Below are positions 8,362 to 16,731 of a stretch of 64,000 nucleotides of DNA, one piece after another. The DNA lies in the NCBI RefSeq assembly GCF_014467285.1, contig NZ_NKHR01000011.1, forward strand, positions 1 through 64,000, read 5' to 3'. Both the position numbers and the translations under genes were made by a program. The notes beneath the pieces were generated by a model, which did no database searches, was not told the DNA's origin, and worked only from the letters and a program-made list of their open reading frames with translations. Source of the stretch: Xenorhabdus sp014467285. Lineage in GTDB: Bacteria; Pseudomonadota; Gammaproteobacteria; Enterobacterales; Enterobacteriaceae. How positions within the stretch are numbered: position 1 is the stretch's first letter; each line of letters begins with the position of its first letter.

Positions 8362-9363
8362 ATGAAAATATTTATTTATCCATGGTTATTGTTGGCTTCT
8401 GCGTTTTTTTCTTTCGGTAAAGTGTATGCCAGTTGTTCTGGCGGTGATGAAACATTACCCCAAGCTGAAGCATCTATTCCGTTAGATGCTCCTTTTCTTT
8501 CGCCAATTGATGAACTGGTTGTAAGAGATTCTATTAAGACAATAACCTGCGAAAATTTGCCGGCAGATATTACAGATATATCTGTCGGTATAAAAGCCTA
8601 TGGAGTATTTTCAGGAAACACTTTTAAAAACCGTAAAATTTTTAAATTGGGCAATAGTGGTCTTGGATATACCGTCAGAGGTTCACATAATGTTAGAGAA
8701 AATCGAAAATATGTCACTGACAAAGAAGTATTTTCTGGTTTAAATACCCGGAAAATTTATTCTGAGAAGGTACAGGTCAATGGTTTTGCTAATTTGAGCC
8801 TTGCACTCAAATTCGACTTCTACAAAATTGGCCCAATCAATCCAGGTGATTATACTTCCCAATTATTAGGGGCTATTGTTATCGTACCCAATCGTGGAGG
8901 GAAGACCCAAGAGTTTAAATTTACTGCGAGTAAGATAACAGTTAAAGTACGATCGTGTTCCATTAATGATAGTCATATTCAAGTACCATTAGACACGATC
9001 ACGCAAATGCAGTTACCCAAAGTGGGCTCAACAGCAGCGGAAAAGGCATTTGATATTCCTTTAAATTGTGATGCACGTATTAAAGTTAACATGCGCTTGC
9101 AGGCAGGCTCTCAAGGCGTTTATGACGCCCAAAAAGGCATTATCAAACTTAATCCTGATACCAATGTCGCCAGTGGTGTTGGTATTCAAATTTTAGATGG
9201 TAAGAAGGCAACTCCTATTCCCCTTGGTAAAAAAATTAAATATATCGAAACCACAACAGAAGGACCTGTCACTATTCCTTTAAAAGCGCGTTATTATCGG
9301 TATGGTAACGTTAAAGCAGGGATAGCCAATGCGACAGCCACCTTTACTATGAGCTATGAATAA
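8362..9363 (+). CDS. Two-domain fimbrial tip adhesin / minor subunit
   Basis: 333 aa with a signal peptide (FIYPWLLLASAFFSFGKVYA, cut before SCSGGDE). Residues about 25-190 form an N-terminal domain with two cysteines near its start, and residues about 195-333 form a pilin domain (VKVRSCSINDS, DIPLNCD, ending NATATFTMSYE). This lectin-plus-pilin layout is that of FimH-like tip adhesins, which have no donor strand for a further subunit on the distal side. It is last in the operon, 90 bp after the usher, with AGGAATGGCCG before the ATG. The receptor cannot be predicted from sequence. Confidence 0.88.
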   Translation: MKIFIYPWLLLASAFFSFGKVYASCSGGDETLPQAEASIPLDAPFLSPIDELVVRDSIKTITCENLPADITDISVGIKAYGVFSGNTFKNRKIFKLGNSGLGYTVRGSHNVRENRKYVTDKEVFSGLNTRKIYSEKVQVNGFANLSLALKFDFYKIGPINPGDYTSQLLGAIVIVPNRGGKTQEFKFTASKITVKVRSCSINDSHIQVPLDTITQMQLPKVGSTAAEKAFDIPLNCDARIKVNMRLQAGSQGVYDAQKGIIKLNPDTNVASGVGIQILDGKKATPIPLGKKIKYIETTTEGPVTIPLKARYYRYGNVKAGIANATATFTMSYE

Positions 9364-9743
9364 TATTTCAACTTAGATTAAGTTTATTTATTTTCGATCC
9401 TAATACAGGGGATGATTTATTTAAATTTGGCATCGCAAAAATAACATGATCTACTATCGAAGGTATAATGAATATGATGTATATAATGTATATAACACGA
9501 AATCTTCCCCCGCAGAGTTAGGCTTGTGTCTGTGGAATGTAAATTAATTTTTATCTGTCACTTTTTGAATATAAGTATATATGCAACGCGTAAGAGAAAG
9601 TTAAGACAAAAAATTGGATATTAGCATAAAAATTATGCCTTCTTGTGTAGGGAGGAAAGAGATAAATATACAGAAACAGACCTCTTATCAACGCATCACC
9701 TAAGAGGTCTGTAGATATTACTGCTTAAAGCAGTATGAAAAAA
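9364..9743. other. Intergenic region between converging fimbrial and flgN genes
   Basis: 380 bp, AT-rich, without a gene. It holds a perfect 12-bp inverted repeat (listed separately), a short palindrome TACTGC/GCAGTA just past the flgN stop, and a small tandem-like ATGATGTATATAATGTATATA stretch. The 3' ends of two convergent operons meet here. Confidence 0.5.
9676..9712 (-). terminator. Perfect inverted repeat, likely terminator of flgMN (and perhaps the fimbrial operon)
   Basis: ACAGACCTCTTA (9676-9687) and TAAGAGGTCTGT (9701-9712) are exact complements around a 13-base loop. On the minus strand the stem is followed by TTCTGTATATTTA, a weak T-rich tail, placing it about 30 bp past the flgN stop. 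It may work in both directions. Confidence 0.6.
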
Positions 9744-10184
9744 TCAAACGCTAATCTTATGGCCCGATAGCGCTGAATTATGACGTGCTTGCCCATCAGC
9801 ACCATAAAGAGAAGGACTGTGATGACTTTTCAGAAAAGCAATTGCCTTACTATTCAACTTAATATGCTGATCCAGCAAAAATCCATTGTGTGTATTTAAA
9901 TCACGGATACGTTCAACCGTCTGGCCGATTTGCTCCCATAATATTGCCAATCTTTCATGGTTAGCATAAGGCTCATTTATTTTCAGCGTTTCGTTTAGTT
10001 GCTGGCGCTTTTGTTCTGCGTGATCAAGTGCTGAAAGCAAAAATGCCTTTTGCTCCGTGACTCGATGTAAATGATTCGCTTCAATAAAACCTTCGCTTAA
10101 TATGCGCTGTTCTTCTGCCATCGTGTGCGAAAGCGAATTTAAATGCGCACTTTGCTGTTCAAGCAAGAGTTGAAGTTCTTCCAT
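9744..10184 (-). CDS. flgN: FlgN, export chaperone for FlgK and FlgL
   Basis: 146 aa, predominantly alpha-helical with heptad-rich stretches (MEELQLLLEQQSAHLNSLSH) and the C-terminal NSKAIAFLK segment, as in enteric FlgN (about 140 aa). FlgN binds the C termini of the hook-filament junction proteins FlgK and FlgL in the cytoplasm and delivers them to the flagellar export gate. It lies 26 bp after flgM, the conserved flgAMN order, and shares the sigma-28 promoter in front of flgM, so it is made late with its clients. Confidence 0.92.
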   Translation of the reverse strand: MEELQLLLEQQSAHLNSLSHTMAEEQRILSEGFIEANHLHRVTEQKAFLLSALDHAEQKRQQLNETLKINEPYANHERLAILWEQIGQTVERIRDLNTHNGFLLDQHIKLNSKAIAFLKSHHSPSLYGADGQARHNSALSGHKISV

Positions 10185-10210
10185 TTATGGCTCTTTATGA
10201 ATTTGATGGT

Positions 10211-10510
10211 TTATTTATCATATTCCATATTTTCAAGGGCTTCTCTGAATAGGGCATCAGCAATTTTACCGCTGTCCATCGTCAGTGTTCCCTGTGCAAT
10301 GGCTTCTTTCAATTGTTGTACTTTCTGGATATTAATATCCTGGCTACTTGGCTGGACGAGCTTTTTTTGCGCTTCGCTCAGTTTGACTTGCGTATCGGCG
10401 CTTTTTTCTGCGACAGCCACAGTTCTTCGAGTGATCTGAGCCCCTTCATTGGCATTGCGTTGCTGTAAAGCAGCCATAGCCAGTAGAGGTTGAGTGCGTT
10501 CAATACTCAT
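10211..10510 (-). CDS. flgM: FlgM, anti-sigma-28 factor
   Basis: 99 aa beginning MSIERTQPLLAMAALQQR, with the C-terminal sigma-binding half (VQQLKEAIAQGTLTMDSGKIADALFREALEN), the conserved FlgM signature. FlgM holds FliA inactive until the hook is complete and is then exported through the flagellum, which switches on late genes. The length matches the enteric protein (97 aa). A strong sigma-28 promoter lies about 90 bp upstream, giving the known feedback in which FliA drives its own inhibitor. Confidence 0.95.
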   Translation of the reverse strand: MSIERTQPLLAMAALQQRNANEGAQITRRTVAVAEKSADTQVKLSEAQKKLVQPSSQDINIQKVQQLKEAIAQGTLTMDSGKIADALFREALENMEYDK

Positions 10511-10601
10511 AATCGTAATCCTTTAATCAGGCATTATCTATTTGTCTTAGGTAGCAGGCGATATACCGCTGGCATGCCTGTAAAATCATGGTCTGTTGGT
10601 T

Positions 10602-10628
10602 ATATCGGCTTGAAGAAATAAAACTTTA
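10602..10628 (-). promoter_or_regulatory. Sigma-28 (FliA) promoter of flgMN
   Basis: Read on the minus strand: TAAAGTTT (10628-10621), an 11-base spacer, then GCCGATAT (10609-10602). The -35 and spacing match the FliA consensus TAAAGTTT-N11-GCCGATAA exactly and the -10 differs in one base. It starts 6 bp past the flgA stop codon and reads toward flgM. Confidence 0.9.
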
Positions 10629-10633
10629 GCCAT

Positions 10634-11305
10634 TTATAACATCATTTTTACACTACCATTTTCTTGGGCTTCACCAGTAATAACCTGCCCGGACTCTAAG
10701 CGGACACGGATATTATCAAAACTCGCGGCGTTGTTAATCGCTTTTCCTTCGTAACGCACTTGAAAATGGTGCCCATCTACGGTGACGACTACATTTTGTC
10801 CAGCTTTAATCGCCCATGGACGCCGAATCATATTGCGTGTGATGAATTGTCCGGCAGGTATGTTGCGGATAGCAATACCATTTTGTATGGCCTTACTGTT
10901 ACGGATTATGTCGTTTGGCAGCTTATCTAAAGCTCCCGTTTTTGTTTGGAAATCTTTTTCTGTCAGTACGGTATTGCGATTAATCGTTCGCTTAGAAACT
11001 AAATAGGGACCAATGACGTTGACGTAGACCTGAATAAATCGGCGTTGCTGACCGCAAGTCACCGGGATAGAAAGATTGCCGCAATTTTTGTTGCCAAGTG
11101 ACGGCTGTATTTCAGGAAATTCACAAGTCGGCCAATGTTGCTCAGGCGTTTTGATTTCCACCGTGATTTTATGACCTGGTGTGTGATGAATCTGCCTGAA
11201 ATAATCATTGATCGATTGCGGTAGATTGCTCCCCCAAGCTAAAGACGTACTAAAAAATAAATTAAGGAAAATGGCAAGGAATCCGATAAGTTTTAATGTC
11301 GACAT
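10634..11305 (-). CDS. flgA: FlgA, periplasmic chaperone for P-ring assembly
   Basis: With the ATG at 11305 the protein is 223 aa and starts with a clear signal peptide (LKLIGFLAIFLNLFFSTSLAWG). An upstream in-frame start at 11344 would add 13 residues before the signal peptide. The 11305 start is preferred because AAGGGGGATGAC precedes it. The C-terminal SAF domain (NRNTVLTEKDF, PAGQFITRNMIRRPWAIKAGQNVVV) is typical. FlgA helps FlgI polymerise around the rod in the periplasm. It is divergent from flgB across a 217-bp control region. Confidence 0.93.
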   Translation of the reverse strand: MSTLKLIGFLAIFLNLFFSTSLAWGSNLPQSINDYFRQIHHTPGHKITVEIKTPEQHWPTCEFPEIQPSLGNKNCGNLSIPVTCGQQRRFIQVYVNVIGPYLVSKRTINRNTVLTEKDFQTKTGALDKLPNDIIRNSKAIQNGIAIRNIPAGQFITRNMIRRPWAIKAGQNVVVTVDGHHFQVRYEGKAINNAASFDNIRVRLESGQVITGEAQENGSVKMML

Positions 11306-11522
11306 GTCATCCCCCTTAACCCTGTTAGCGAACCATGATTTCAAAAAATATTCAGTACCTGTTGGATGTTAATAGTGTAACTCGATTGATTATTCGTTAA
11401 TGGGATAAATAGCAATTCAATTTGTTTCTATTCTTCGAATCACCTTTTTCTTCTGGGTTTATTCTGTTAGCTGCTTAGAGCTTGTACCCTGCAAATTTCA
11501 CGAACAGACCCGAGGGAGGAAT
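11306..11522. promoter_or_regulatory. Divergent class II flagellar promoter region with FlhDC-like box
   Basis: TTAATGGGATAAATAGCA (11397-11414) fits the published FlhD4C2 half-site (TnAA(C/T)G(C/G)nnAAATAGCG) very well, and a weaker inverted half lies about 12 bases on (CTATTCTTCGAATCA, roughly 11428-11442). The region separates flgA (minus) from flgB (plus), where FlhDC activates both operons in enteric bacteria. The flgB start has GAGGGAGGAAT, an almost perfect ribosome site. Confidence 0.7.
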
Positions 11523-11939
11523 ATGCTCGATAAATTAGATGCCGCCTTTCAATTTCGACAAGAAGCGCTGGCACTCCGCAACCAGCGGCAGGAAATTTTG
11601 TCTGCCAACATCGCCAATGCGGATACCCCTGGCTATCAGGCGCGTGATATTGATTTTGCTGCTCAATTGAAGAAGGTAATGGCACATGGTCGTGTAACGG
11701 GGAATGGAATTGGGCTAACTCTGACTTCCGATCGACATATTCCCGTTCAGCCTCAAAAACGTCTGGAGATGGATCTGCTGTATCGGGTGCCACACCAGAC
11801 GGCCATGGATGGAAATACCGTTGACATGGATATGGAACGCAGCAATTTCGCAGATAACAGTCTGAAATATCAGGCTGAACTTACGATGACGAATGCGCAG
11901 ATCAAAAGCATGATGTCAGTTCTACAGTCACAAGGATAA
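11523..11939 (+). CDS. flgB: FlgB, proximal rod protein
   Basis: 138 aa, as in enteric FlgB. The N-terminal rod signature is present (LRNQRQEILSANIANADTPGYQARDIDF), as is the C-terminal helix (YQAELTMTNAQIKSMMSVLQ). It is exported through the flagellar type III apparatus and forms the base of the rod in the periplasm. It is first gene of the flgBCDEFGHIJ operon, downstream of the FlhDC-like box; the stop overlaps the start region of flgC. Confidence 0.96.
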   Translation: MLDKLDAAFQFRQEALALRNQRQEILSANIANADTPGYQARDIDFAAQLKKVMAHGRVTGNGIGLTLTSDRHIPVQPQKRLEMDLLYRVPHQTAMDGNTVDMDMERSNFADNSLKYQAELTMTNAQIKSMMSVLQSQG

Positions 11940-11944
11940 TGGGA

Positions 11945-12349
11945 ATGTCTCTACTCAGTATTTTTGATATTGCCAGCTCTGCGTTGTCCGCTCAGTCTCA
12001 GCGACTGAACGTCAGCGCCAGCAATATGGCAAATGCCGATAGCATTGTAGGGCCGGATGGCGAGCCCTATCGCGCTAAGCAGGTAGTATTCCGTGTCGCC
12101 GCGCCGGCAGGGCAGGAAATAGGCGGTGTTCGCGTGAGTGACGTGGTGGATGATCCCACGCCTTTCCGTCTTGAATATCAGCCGGGCCACCCATTAGCTG
12201 ATGAAAAAGGTTATGTACGTATGCCAAATGTGGATGTGGTCGGGGAAATGGTCAATACGATCTCCGCTTCCCGCAGCTATCAGGCGAACGTTGAAGTGCT
12301 TAACACCACTAAGTCCATTATGTTGAAAACGTTGACTTTAGGTCAGTAA
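11945..12349 (+). CDS. flgC: FlgC, proximal rod protein
   Basis: 134 aa from the ATG at 11945 (MSLLSIFDIASSALSAQSQR), which aligns with the start of enteric FlgC. An ATG two codons earlier (11939) overlaps the flgB stop and is equally in frame. The rod motif ASNMANADS and the C-terminal helix (EMVNTISASRSYQANVEVLN) are conserved. It is part of the periplasmic rod. Confidence 0.95.
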   Translation: MSLLSIFDIASSALSAQSQRLNVSASNMANADSIVGPDGEPYRAKQVVFRVAAPAGQEIGGVRVSDVVDDPTPFRLEYQPGHPLADEKGYVRMPNVDVVGEMVNTISASRSYQANVEVLNTTKSIMLKTLTLGQ

Positions 12350-12362
12350 CAGGAATTCCATT

Positions 12363-13061
12363 ATGGCAATTACCGCTTCAATCAATGATTCATTGGATAA
12401 TACCACCGTAGGCGAACCCGCTTCCGAAATCAAAACAAAATCACAAAACAGCGACGATATTAAAGGCAGCTTCTTGAAATTATTGATCGCGCAGCTCAAA
12501 AACCAAGATCCAACCAACCCAATACCAAACAGTGAAGTAACTTCACAGATTGCACAGATCAGTACCGTTGAAGGTATTGAAACACTCAATAAAACGTTGG
12601 GATCCATTGTTGGGCAGATGGGTAACAATCAGGCAATGCAAACGACATTGCTGATTGGCCGAGAAGTCATGATACCGGGTGATAAGATTTTAGTCGGTTC
12701 CAGTGAAGAAAAAGGCATCAGCATAACGCGGTTTGGCCTTGAACTGAGCCAGCCAGCCGATAGCGTCAAAGTTAAAATTACAGAAAAAAGTGGCGCAATG
12801 GTGCAGGAATTGAATCTCGGCCAATTAGGTGCTGGCGTTCATACCTTAGAATGGGATGGTAAAGACGCAGATGGCAAGGAAGTGGAAAGCGGTGCGTATA
12901 ACTTCACGGTTTCCGCAAGCAACAAAGATGGACAGTTAATGGCAACTTCGCTGACATACGCCGAAGTGCAGGGCGTCATACGGGATAAGGATGGCACTAA
13001 ATTAGATTTAGGGCTGGCAGCGGATACGGTAACTATGGATAAAGTTCGTCAGATTCTTTAA
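12363..13061 (+). CDS. flgD: FlgD, hook-capping protein
   Basis: 232 aa. The N-terminal part is typical (GSFLKLLIAQLKNQDPTNPI, the FlgD signature), followed by a FlgD Ig-like/Tudor region (GAGVHTLEWDGKDADGKEVESGAY). FlgD forms the scaffold cap that allows FlgE subunits to assemble and is discarded afterwards. It has an ATG 13 bp after flgC. Base composition and codon use match the neighbouring flagellar genes. Confidence 0.95.
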   Translation: MAITASINDSLDNTTVGEPASEIKTKSQNSDDIKGSFLKLLIAQLKNQDPTNPIPNSEVTSQIAQISTVEGIETLNKTLGSIVGQMGNNQAMQTTLLIGREVMIPGDKILVGSSEEKGISITRFGLELSQPADSVKVKITEKSGAMVQELNLGQLGAGVHTLEWDGKDADGKEVESGAYNFTVSASNKDGQLMATSLTYAEVQGVIRDKDGTKLDLGLAADTVTMDKVRQIL

Positions 13062-13076
13062 TTAAATGGAGGACAT

Positions 13077-14291
13077 ATGTCTTTTTCACAAGCAGTCAGT
13101 GGCTTGAATGCCGCAGCGAGTAATTTGGACGTTATTGGTAACAACATCGCAAACTCGGCGACATTTGGCTTTAAATCCAGCTCGACAACCTTTTCGGACG
13201 TTTTCGGCGGTTCAGAAATAGGCTTGGGTGTTAAAGTTTCTGGCATGGTTCAGAACTTTAAGGATGGCTCAACCACCACAACTAACCGTCAGTTGGACAT
13301 GGCAATCACACAGGGTGGTTTTTTCCGCCTGCAAGATTCCAGCGGTAATATTTTCTATTCCCGTAACGGTCAGTTCAAAATGGACGCAAATCGTAATCTG
13401 ATCAATATGCAGGACATGAAACTGACTGGCTATCCGGCGGTACAAGGTCCCAATGGTCCCGAAATTCAGCAGGGCGGAGCACCGAGGCCAATTTCAATTC
13501 CAACTGATATGTTGAATGCGAAAGCAACGACGAAAGTCGAGCTGAAAGCGACTCTGAGATCGATGGATGATGCTAAAACAAAAGGCACATTCGATCCAGA
13601 GAAGAGAGATAGCTTTAACCACAGCGCACCCATGTCAGTTTATGACAGTTTGGGTAATAAACATGATCTCAATGTGTTCTTCGTGAAAACAGCAAACAAC
13701 CAATGGGAAATTCATGTTAATGATAATTCTGTCCCCGGTTCTACCGCTGCAAAATTGGGCGATGTGACATTTGATGGCCATGGTCAAATGGTCGGCACAG
13801 GAAACGCATTCACCTTCAATATGCCAGCCCTGCATGGTTCACTTCCTGCTGAAATCACTATCGATTTTAATGGCAGCAAGCAACAGAATATTGACCAGTA
13901 TTCTACCTCCAATCCGATACAAAATGGTTACGGGGCAGGTCATTTCACTAAGTACAGTGTGGATAATGACGGCAAAATTTATGGTGATTATTCCAATGAC
14001 CAGAAACAAGTTTTAGGTCAGGTAGTGCTGGCAAACTTCGCCAACCCTGAAGGCTTGGCTGCGCAAGGCGATAACGTTTGGGCAGAATCCGGTGCATCGG
14101 GTAGTCCGGTCGTGGGTATCGCAGGCTCTGGTAACTTCGGTAGTCTGATCAGTGGGGCGCTCGAAGCCTCTAACGTGGACATGAGCCAAGAGTTGGTCAA
14201 TATGATCGTCGCCCAGCGTAACTATCAATCCAACGCCCAAACCATCAAGACGCAGGACCAAATTCTGCAAACGCTGGTCAGTATGCGTTAA
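13077..14291 (+). CDS. flgE: FlgE, flagellar hook protein
   Basis: 404 aa, about the length of the enteric hook protein. It starts MSFSQAVSGLNAAASNLDVI with the hook/rod motif NNIANSATFGFKSS, contains the hook D2/D1 segments (GGFFRLQDSSGNIFYSRNGQF), and ends with the C-terminal coiled segment (VDMSQELVNMIVAQRNYQSN). It polymerises into the curved hook outside the cell. The ribosome site is GGAGGACAT directly ahead of the ATG. Confidence 0.97.
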   Translation: MSFSQAVSGLNAAASNLDVIGNNIANSATFGFKSSSTTFSDVFGGSEIGLGVKVSGMVQNFKDGSTTTTNRQLDMAITQGGFFRLQDSSGNIFYSRNGQFKMDANRNLINMQDMKLTGYPAVQGPNGPEIQQGGAPRPISIPTDMLNAKATTKVELKATLRSMDDAKTKGTFDPEKRDSFNHSAPMSVYDSLGNKHDLNVFFVKTANNQWEIHVNDNSVPGSTAAKLGDVTFDGHGQMVGTGNAFTFNMPALHGSLPAEITIDFNGSKQQNIDQYSTSNPIQNGYGAGHFTKYSVDNDGKIYGDYSNDQKQVLGQVVLANFANPEGLAAQGDNVWAESGASGSPVVGIAGSGNFGSLISGALEASNVDMSQELVNMIVAQRNYQSNAQTIKTQDQILQTLVSMR

Positions 14292-14312
14292 TAAGCTCAG
14301 GCGAATAGTTTT

Positions 14313-15068
14313 ATGGATCACGTCATTTATACCGCTATGGGAGCGGCGCGCCAAACGTTGGAGCATCAGGCTGTCACGGCCAACAATCTGGCCAACGCAT
14401 CAACCCCGGGCTTCAAGGCTCAGCTTGCTGCATTGCGTGCCGTGCCGATTGAAGGTGAAACCCTGCCGACGCGTACATTGACCGTTGCCTCCACCCCCGG
14501 CATGGATAGCCGTCAGGGGCCAATGAATTATACCTCCCGTCCGTTGGATGTGGCTGTTGGACAAGGCGGCTACTTAGCAGTCCAGCTCGAAGATGGGGCA
14601 GAAGCCTATACCCGCAACGGTAGCATCCAAATTTCACCTGAAGGGCAACTGATGGTGCAAGGGCGCATGTTGATGGGTGAAAACGGGCCGATTGATATTC
14701 CACCGCAGGCTGAATTGACCATTGCGGCTGATGGTGCCATCTCTGCTTTGATTGCCAGTGATCCGCCTACATTGTTGGGCCAGATTGGCAAATTGAAAAT
14801 CGTCAAACCGGAAGCCGGACAAGTGGTACGCGGTGATGATGGTTTGTTCCACTTAACGCCACAGGCGCGGGAACAGCAGGGTAATGAATTGGCCGCCAGC
14901 ACGGAAGTGAAAATCATGCCGGGTGTATTGGAAGGCAGTAATGTCAATCCAGTGGAAAGCATGGTGAACATGATCGCCAACGCGCGTCGCTTTGAGATGC
15001 AGATGAAAGTCATACACAGTTCCGATGAAAATGCACAGCGGGCTAATCAAATTCTCGCTATGAGTTAA
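14313..15068 (+). CDS. flgF: FlgF, proximal rod protein
   Basis: 251 aa, the normal FlgF length. It begins MDHVIYTAMGAARQTLEHQA with ANNLANASTPGFKAQ, then GQGGYLAVQLEDGAEAYTRNG, and ends with the rod C-terminal helix (NPVESMVNMIANARRFEMQM). It is a periplasmic rod component between flgE and flgG in the standard order. Confidence 0.95.
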   Translation: MDHVIYTAMGAARQTLEHQAVTANNLANASTPGFKAQLAALRAVPIEGETLPTRTLTVASTPGMDSRQGPMNYTSRPLDVAVGQGGYLAVQLEDGAEAYTRNGSIQISPEGQLMVQGRMLMGENGPIDIPPQAELTIAADGAISALIASDPPTLLGQIGKLKIVKPEAGQVVRGDDGLFHLTPQAREQQGNELAASTEVKIMPGVLEGSNVNPVESMVNMIANARRFEMQMKVIHSSDENAQRANQILAMS

Positions 15069-15085
15069 TCGGGGAGGATAAATTC

Positions 15086-15868
15086 ATGATCCGATCTTTA
15101 TGGATTGCCAAGACTGGGCTGGATACTCAGCAAACAAATATGGATGTTATTGCCAACAACCTGGCAAACGTCAGCACCAATGGCTTTAAACGTCAGCGCG
15201 CGGTATTTGAAGATTTACTCTATCAAACTGAACGTCAGCCAGGCGCGATGTCGTCTGAACAGACTAACTTGCCATCGGGATTGCAGATTGGTACGGGTGC
15301 ACGTCCAATAGCAACTGAGCGTTTGCATAGTCAGGGTAACTTGGCGAAGACCGATAACGTCAGAGATGTGGCTATCAAGGGGCAGGGCTTCTTCCAGATC
15401 CAGATGCCGGATGGCACAACGGGCTATACCCGTGATGGTTCATTTCAAGTGGACCAAAATGGTCAGTTGGTGACAGCCGGCGGTTTTCAGGTTGTACCTG
15501 CAATCATCGTTCCAGACAATGCCACCAAGATGAGTATTGCCCGTGACGGGATCGTCAGTGTGAATGTGCAGGGGCAAAGTGCGCCTCAGCAAGTTGGGCA
15601 ATTGACACTGACCACGTTCATCAACGAAAGCGGTTTGGAAAGTATCGGTGAGAACCTGTATCTGGAAACCAACAGTTCCGGTGTTCCCGTGGAAAACGCA
15701 CCGGGTATCAATGGTGCCGGATTGCTCTATCAAGGCTATGTTGAAACCTCTAACGTCAATGTGGCGGAAGAGCTGGTCAATATGATTCAGGTTCAGCGAG
15801 CCTACGAAATCAACAGTAAAGCGGTATCAACGTCTGATCAGATGCTGCAAAAACTGTCTCAGTTATAA
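15086..15868 (+). CDS. flgG: FlgG, distal rod protein
   Basis: 260 aa, identical in length to enteric FlgG. It shows MIRSLWIAKTGLDTQQTNMD, NNLANVSTNGFKRQRA, IKGQGFFQIQMPDGTTGYTRDG and VNVAEELVNMIQVQRAYEIN, all FlgG signatures. It forms the distal drive-shaft part of the rod that passes through the P and L rings. GGGGAGGATAAATTC precedes the ATG. Confidence 0.97.
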   Translation: MIRSLWIAKTGLDTQQTNMDVIANNLANVSTNGFKRQRAVFEDLLYQTERQPGAMSSEQTNLPSGLQIGTGARPIATERLHSQGNLAKTDNVRDVAIKGQGFFQIQMPDGTTGYTRDGSFQVDQNGQLVTAGGFQVVPAIIVPDNATKMSIARDGIVSVNVQGQSAPQQVGQLTLTTFINESGLESIGENLYLETNSSGVPVENAPGINGAGLLYQGYVETSNVNVAEELVNMIQVQRAYEINSKAVSTSDQMLQKLSQL

Positions 15869-15878
15869 CCTAATCACG

Positions 15879-15909
15879 AATAGTGGGGGGAATATGTCCC
15901 TCCACTATT
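15879..15909 (+). terminator. Hairpin between flgG and flgH
   Basis: AATAGTGGGGGG (15879-15890), loop AATATGT, CCCTCCACTATT (15898-15909): a 12-bp stem with one G-T wobble. There is no T run after it (TCTGCGATAAAC), so it is more likely an mRNA-processing, stabilising or partial attenuation structure than a full terminator. flgH starts 28 bp later. Confidence 0.55.
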
Positions 15910-15936
15910 TCTGCGATAAACTTAAGAGCATAGAAG

Positions 15937-16716
15937 ATGGATACAATGCCCGTTGCCGAAAGCCATGCTAAAAACCATGTAGCTTATGACTCTGCCGGTT
16001 TACGGAAAAACCGGGAAAATAAGTGGCGTATCAGCATATCTGTGGCGGTATTAACCTTGTCGGCACTGACATTAGGGGGCTGTGCTTACATACCGCACAA
16101 ACCGCTGGTGGAAGGGCAGACAACCGCAAAACCCGCCGAAGCACCTGCTCCAATGCCAAATGGTTCCATTTTTCAGGTTGTCCAGCCGGTTTATTACGGT
16201 TATCAACCCCTGTTTGAAGACCGTCGTCCACGCAATATCGGTGATACGCTGACTATTATCCTGCAAGAAAACGTCAGTGCGAGCAAAAACTCCTCAGCCA
16301 ACGCCAGCCGCAATGGTAAAACAGGTTTCGCTGCTGCTTTAACCCCCCGTTTCTTGCAGGGATTGATAGGCGGTGACAAAACCGATTTGGGCATGGAAGG
16401 CAATAGCGAGTTTGGCGGCAAAGGAGGGGCAAATGCCAACAATACATTCAAGGGCACGATTACTGTGACTGTGAATAAATTGCTGGCAAACGGCAACCTG
16501 CATGTCATAGGGGAAAAACAGATCGCCATCAATCAGGGAACGGAATTTATTCGTTTCTCTGGCGTAGTGAATCCTCGCACTATCACTGGCAACAATACGG
16601 TTAGCTCCAACCAAGTTGCAGATGCCCGCATTGAGTATGTTGGTGATGGTTATATCAACGAAGCGCAGCATATGGGCTGGTTGCAACGTTTCTTTATGAA
16701 TATCTCACCGTTTTAA
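15937..16716 (+). CDS. flgH: FlgH, flagellar L-ring lipoprotein
   Basis: 259 aa. A lipobox LTLGGC is present with the acylated Cys near residue 49, followed by AYIPHKPLVEGQTT as in FlgH. Later motifs include DRRPRNIGDTLTIILQENVSASKNSSA and NLHVIGEKQIAINQGTEFIRFSG. It forms the outer-membrane ring around the rod. From the ATG at 15937 the region before the hydrophobic signal core is unusually long (about 30 residues, polar and basic); the enteric protein is about 25 residues shorter there. AGAAG stands just before 15937, so I keep this start while noting that a later start without an obvious ATG cannot be shown. Confidence 0.93.
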   Translation: MDTMPVAESHAKNHVAYDSAGLRKNRENKWRISISVAVLTLSALTLGGCAYIPHKPLVEGQTTAKPAEAPAPMPNGSIFQVVQPVYYGYQPLFEDRRPRNIGDTLTIILQENVSASKNSSANASRNGKTGFAAALTPRFLQGLIGGDKTDLGMEGNSEFGGKGGANANNTFKGTITVTVNKLLANGNLHVIGEKQIAINQGTEFIRFSGVVNPRTITGNNTVSSNQVADARIEYVGDGYINEAQHMGWLQRFFMNISPF

Positions 16717-16731
16717 AAGAGGGTGGTCAGG

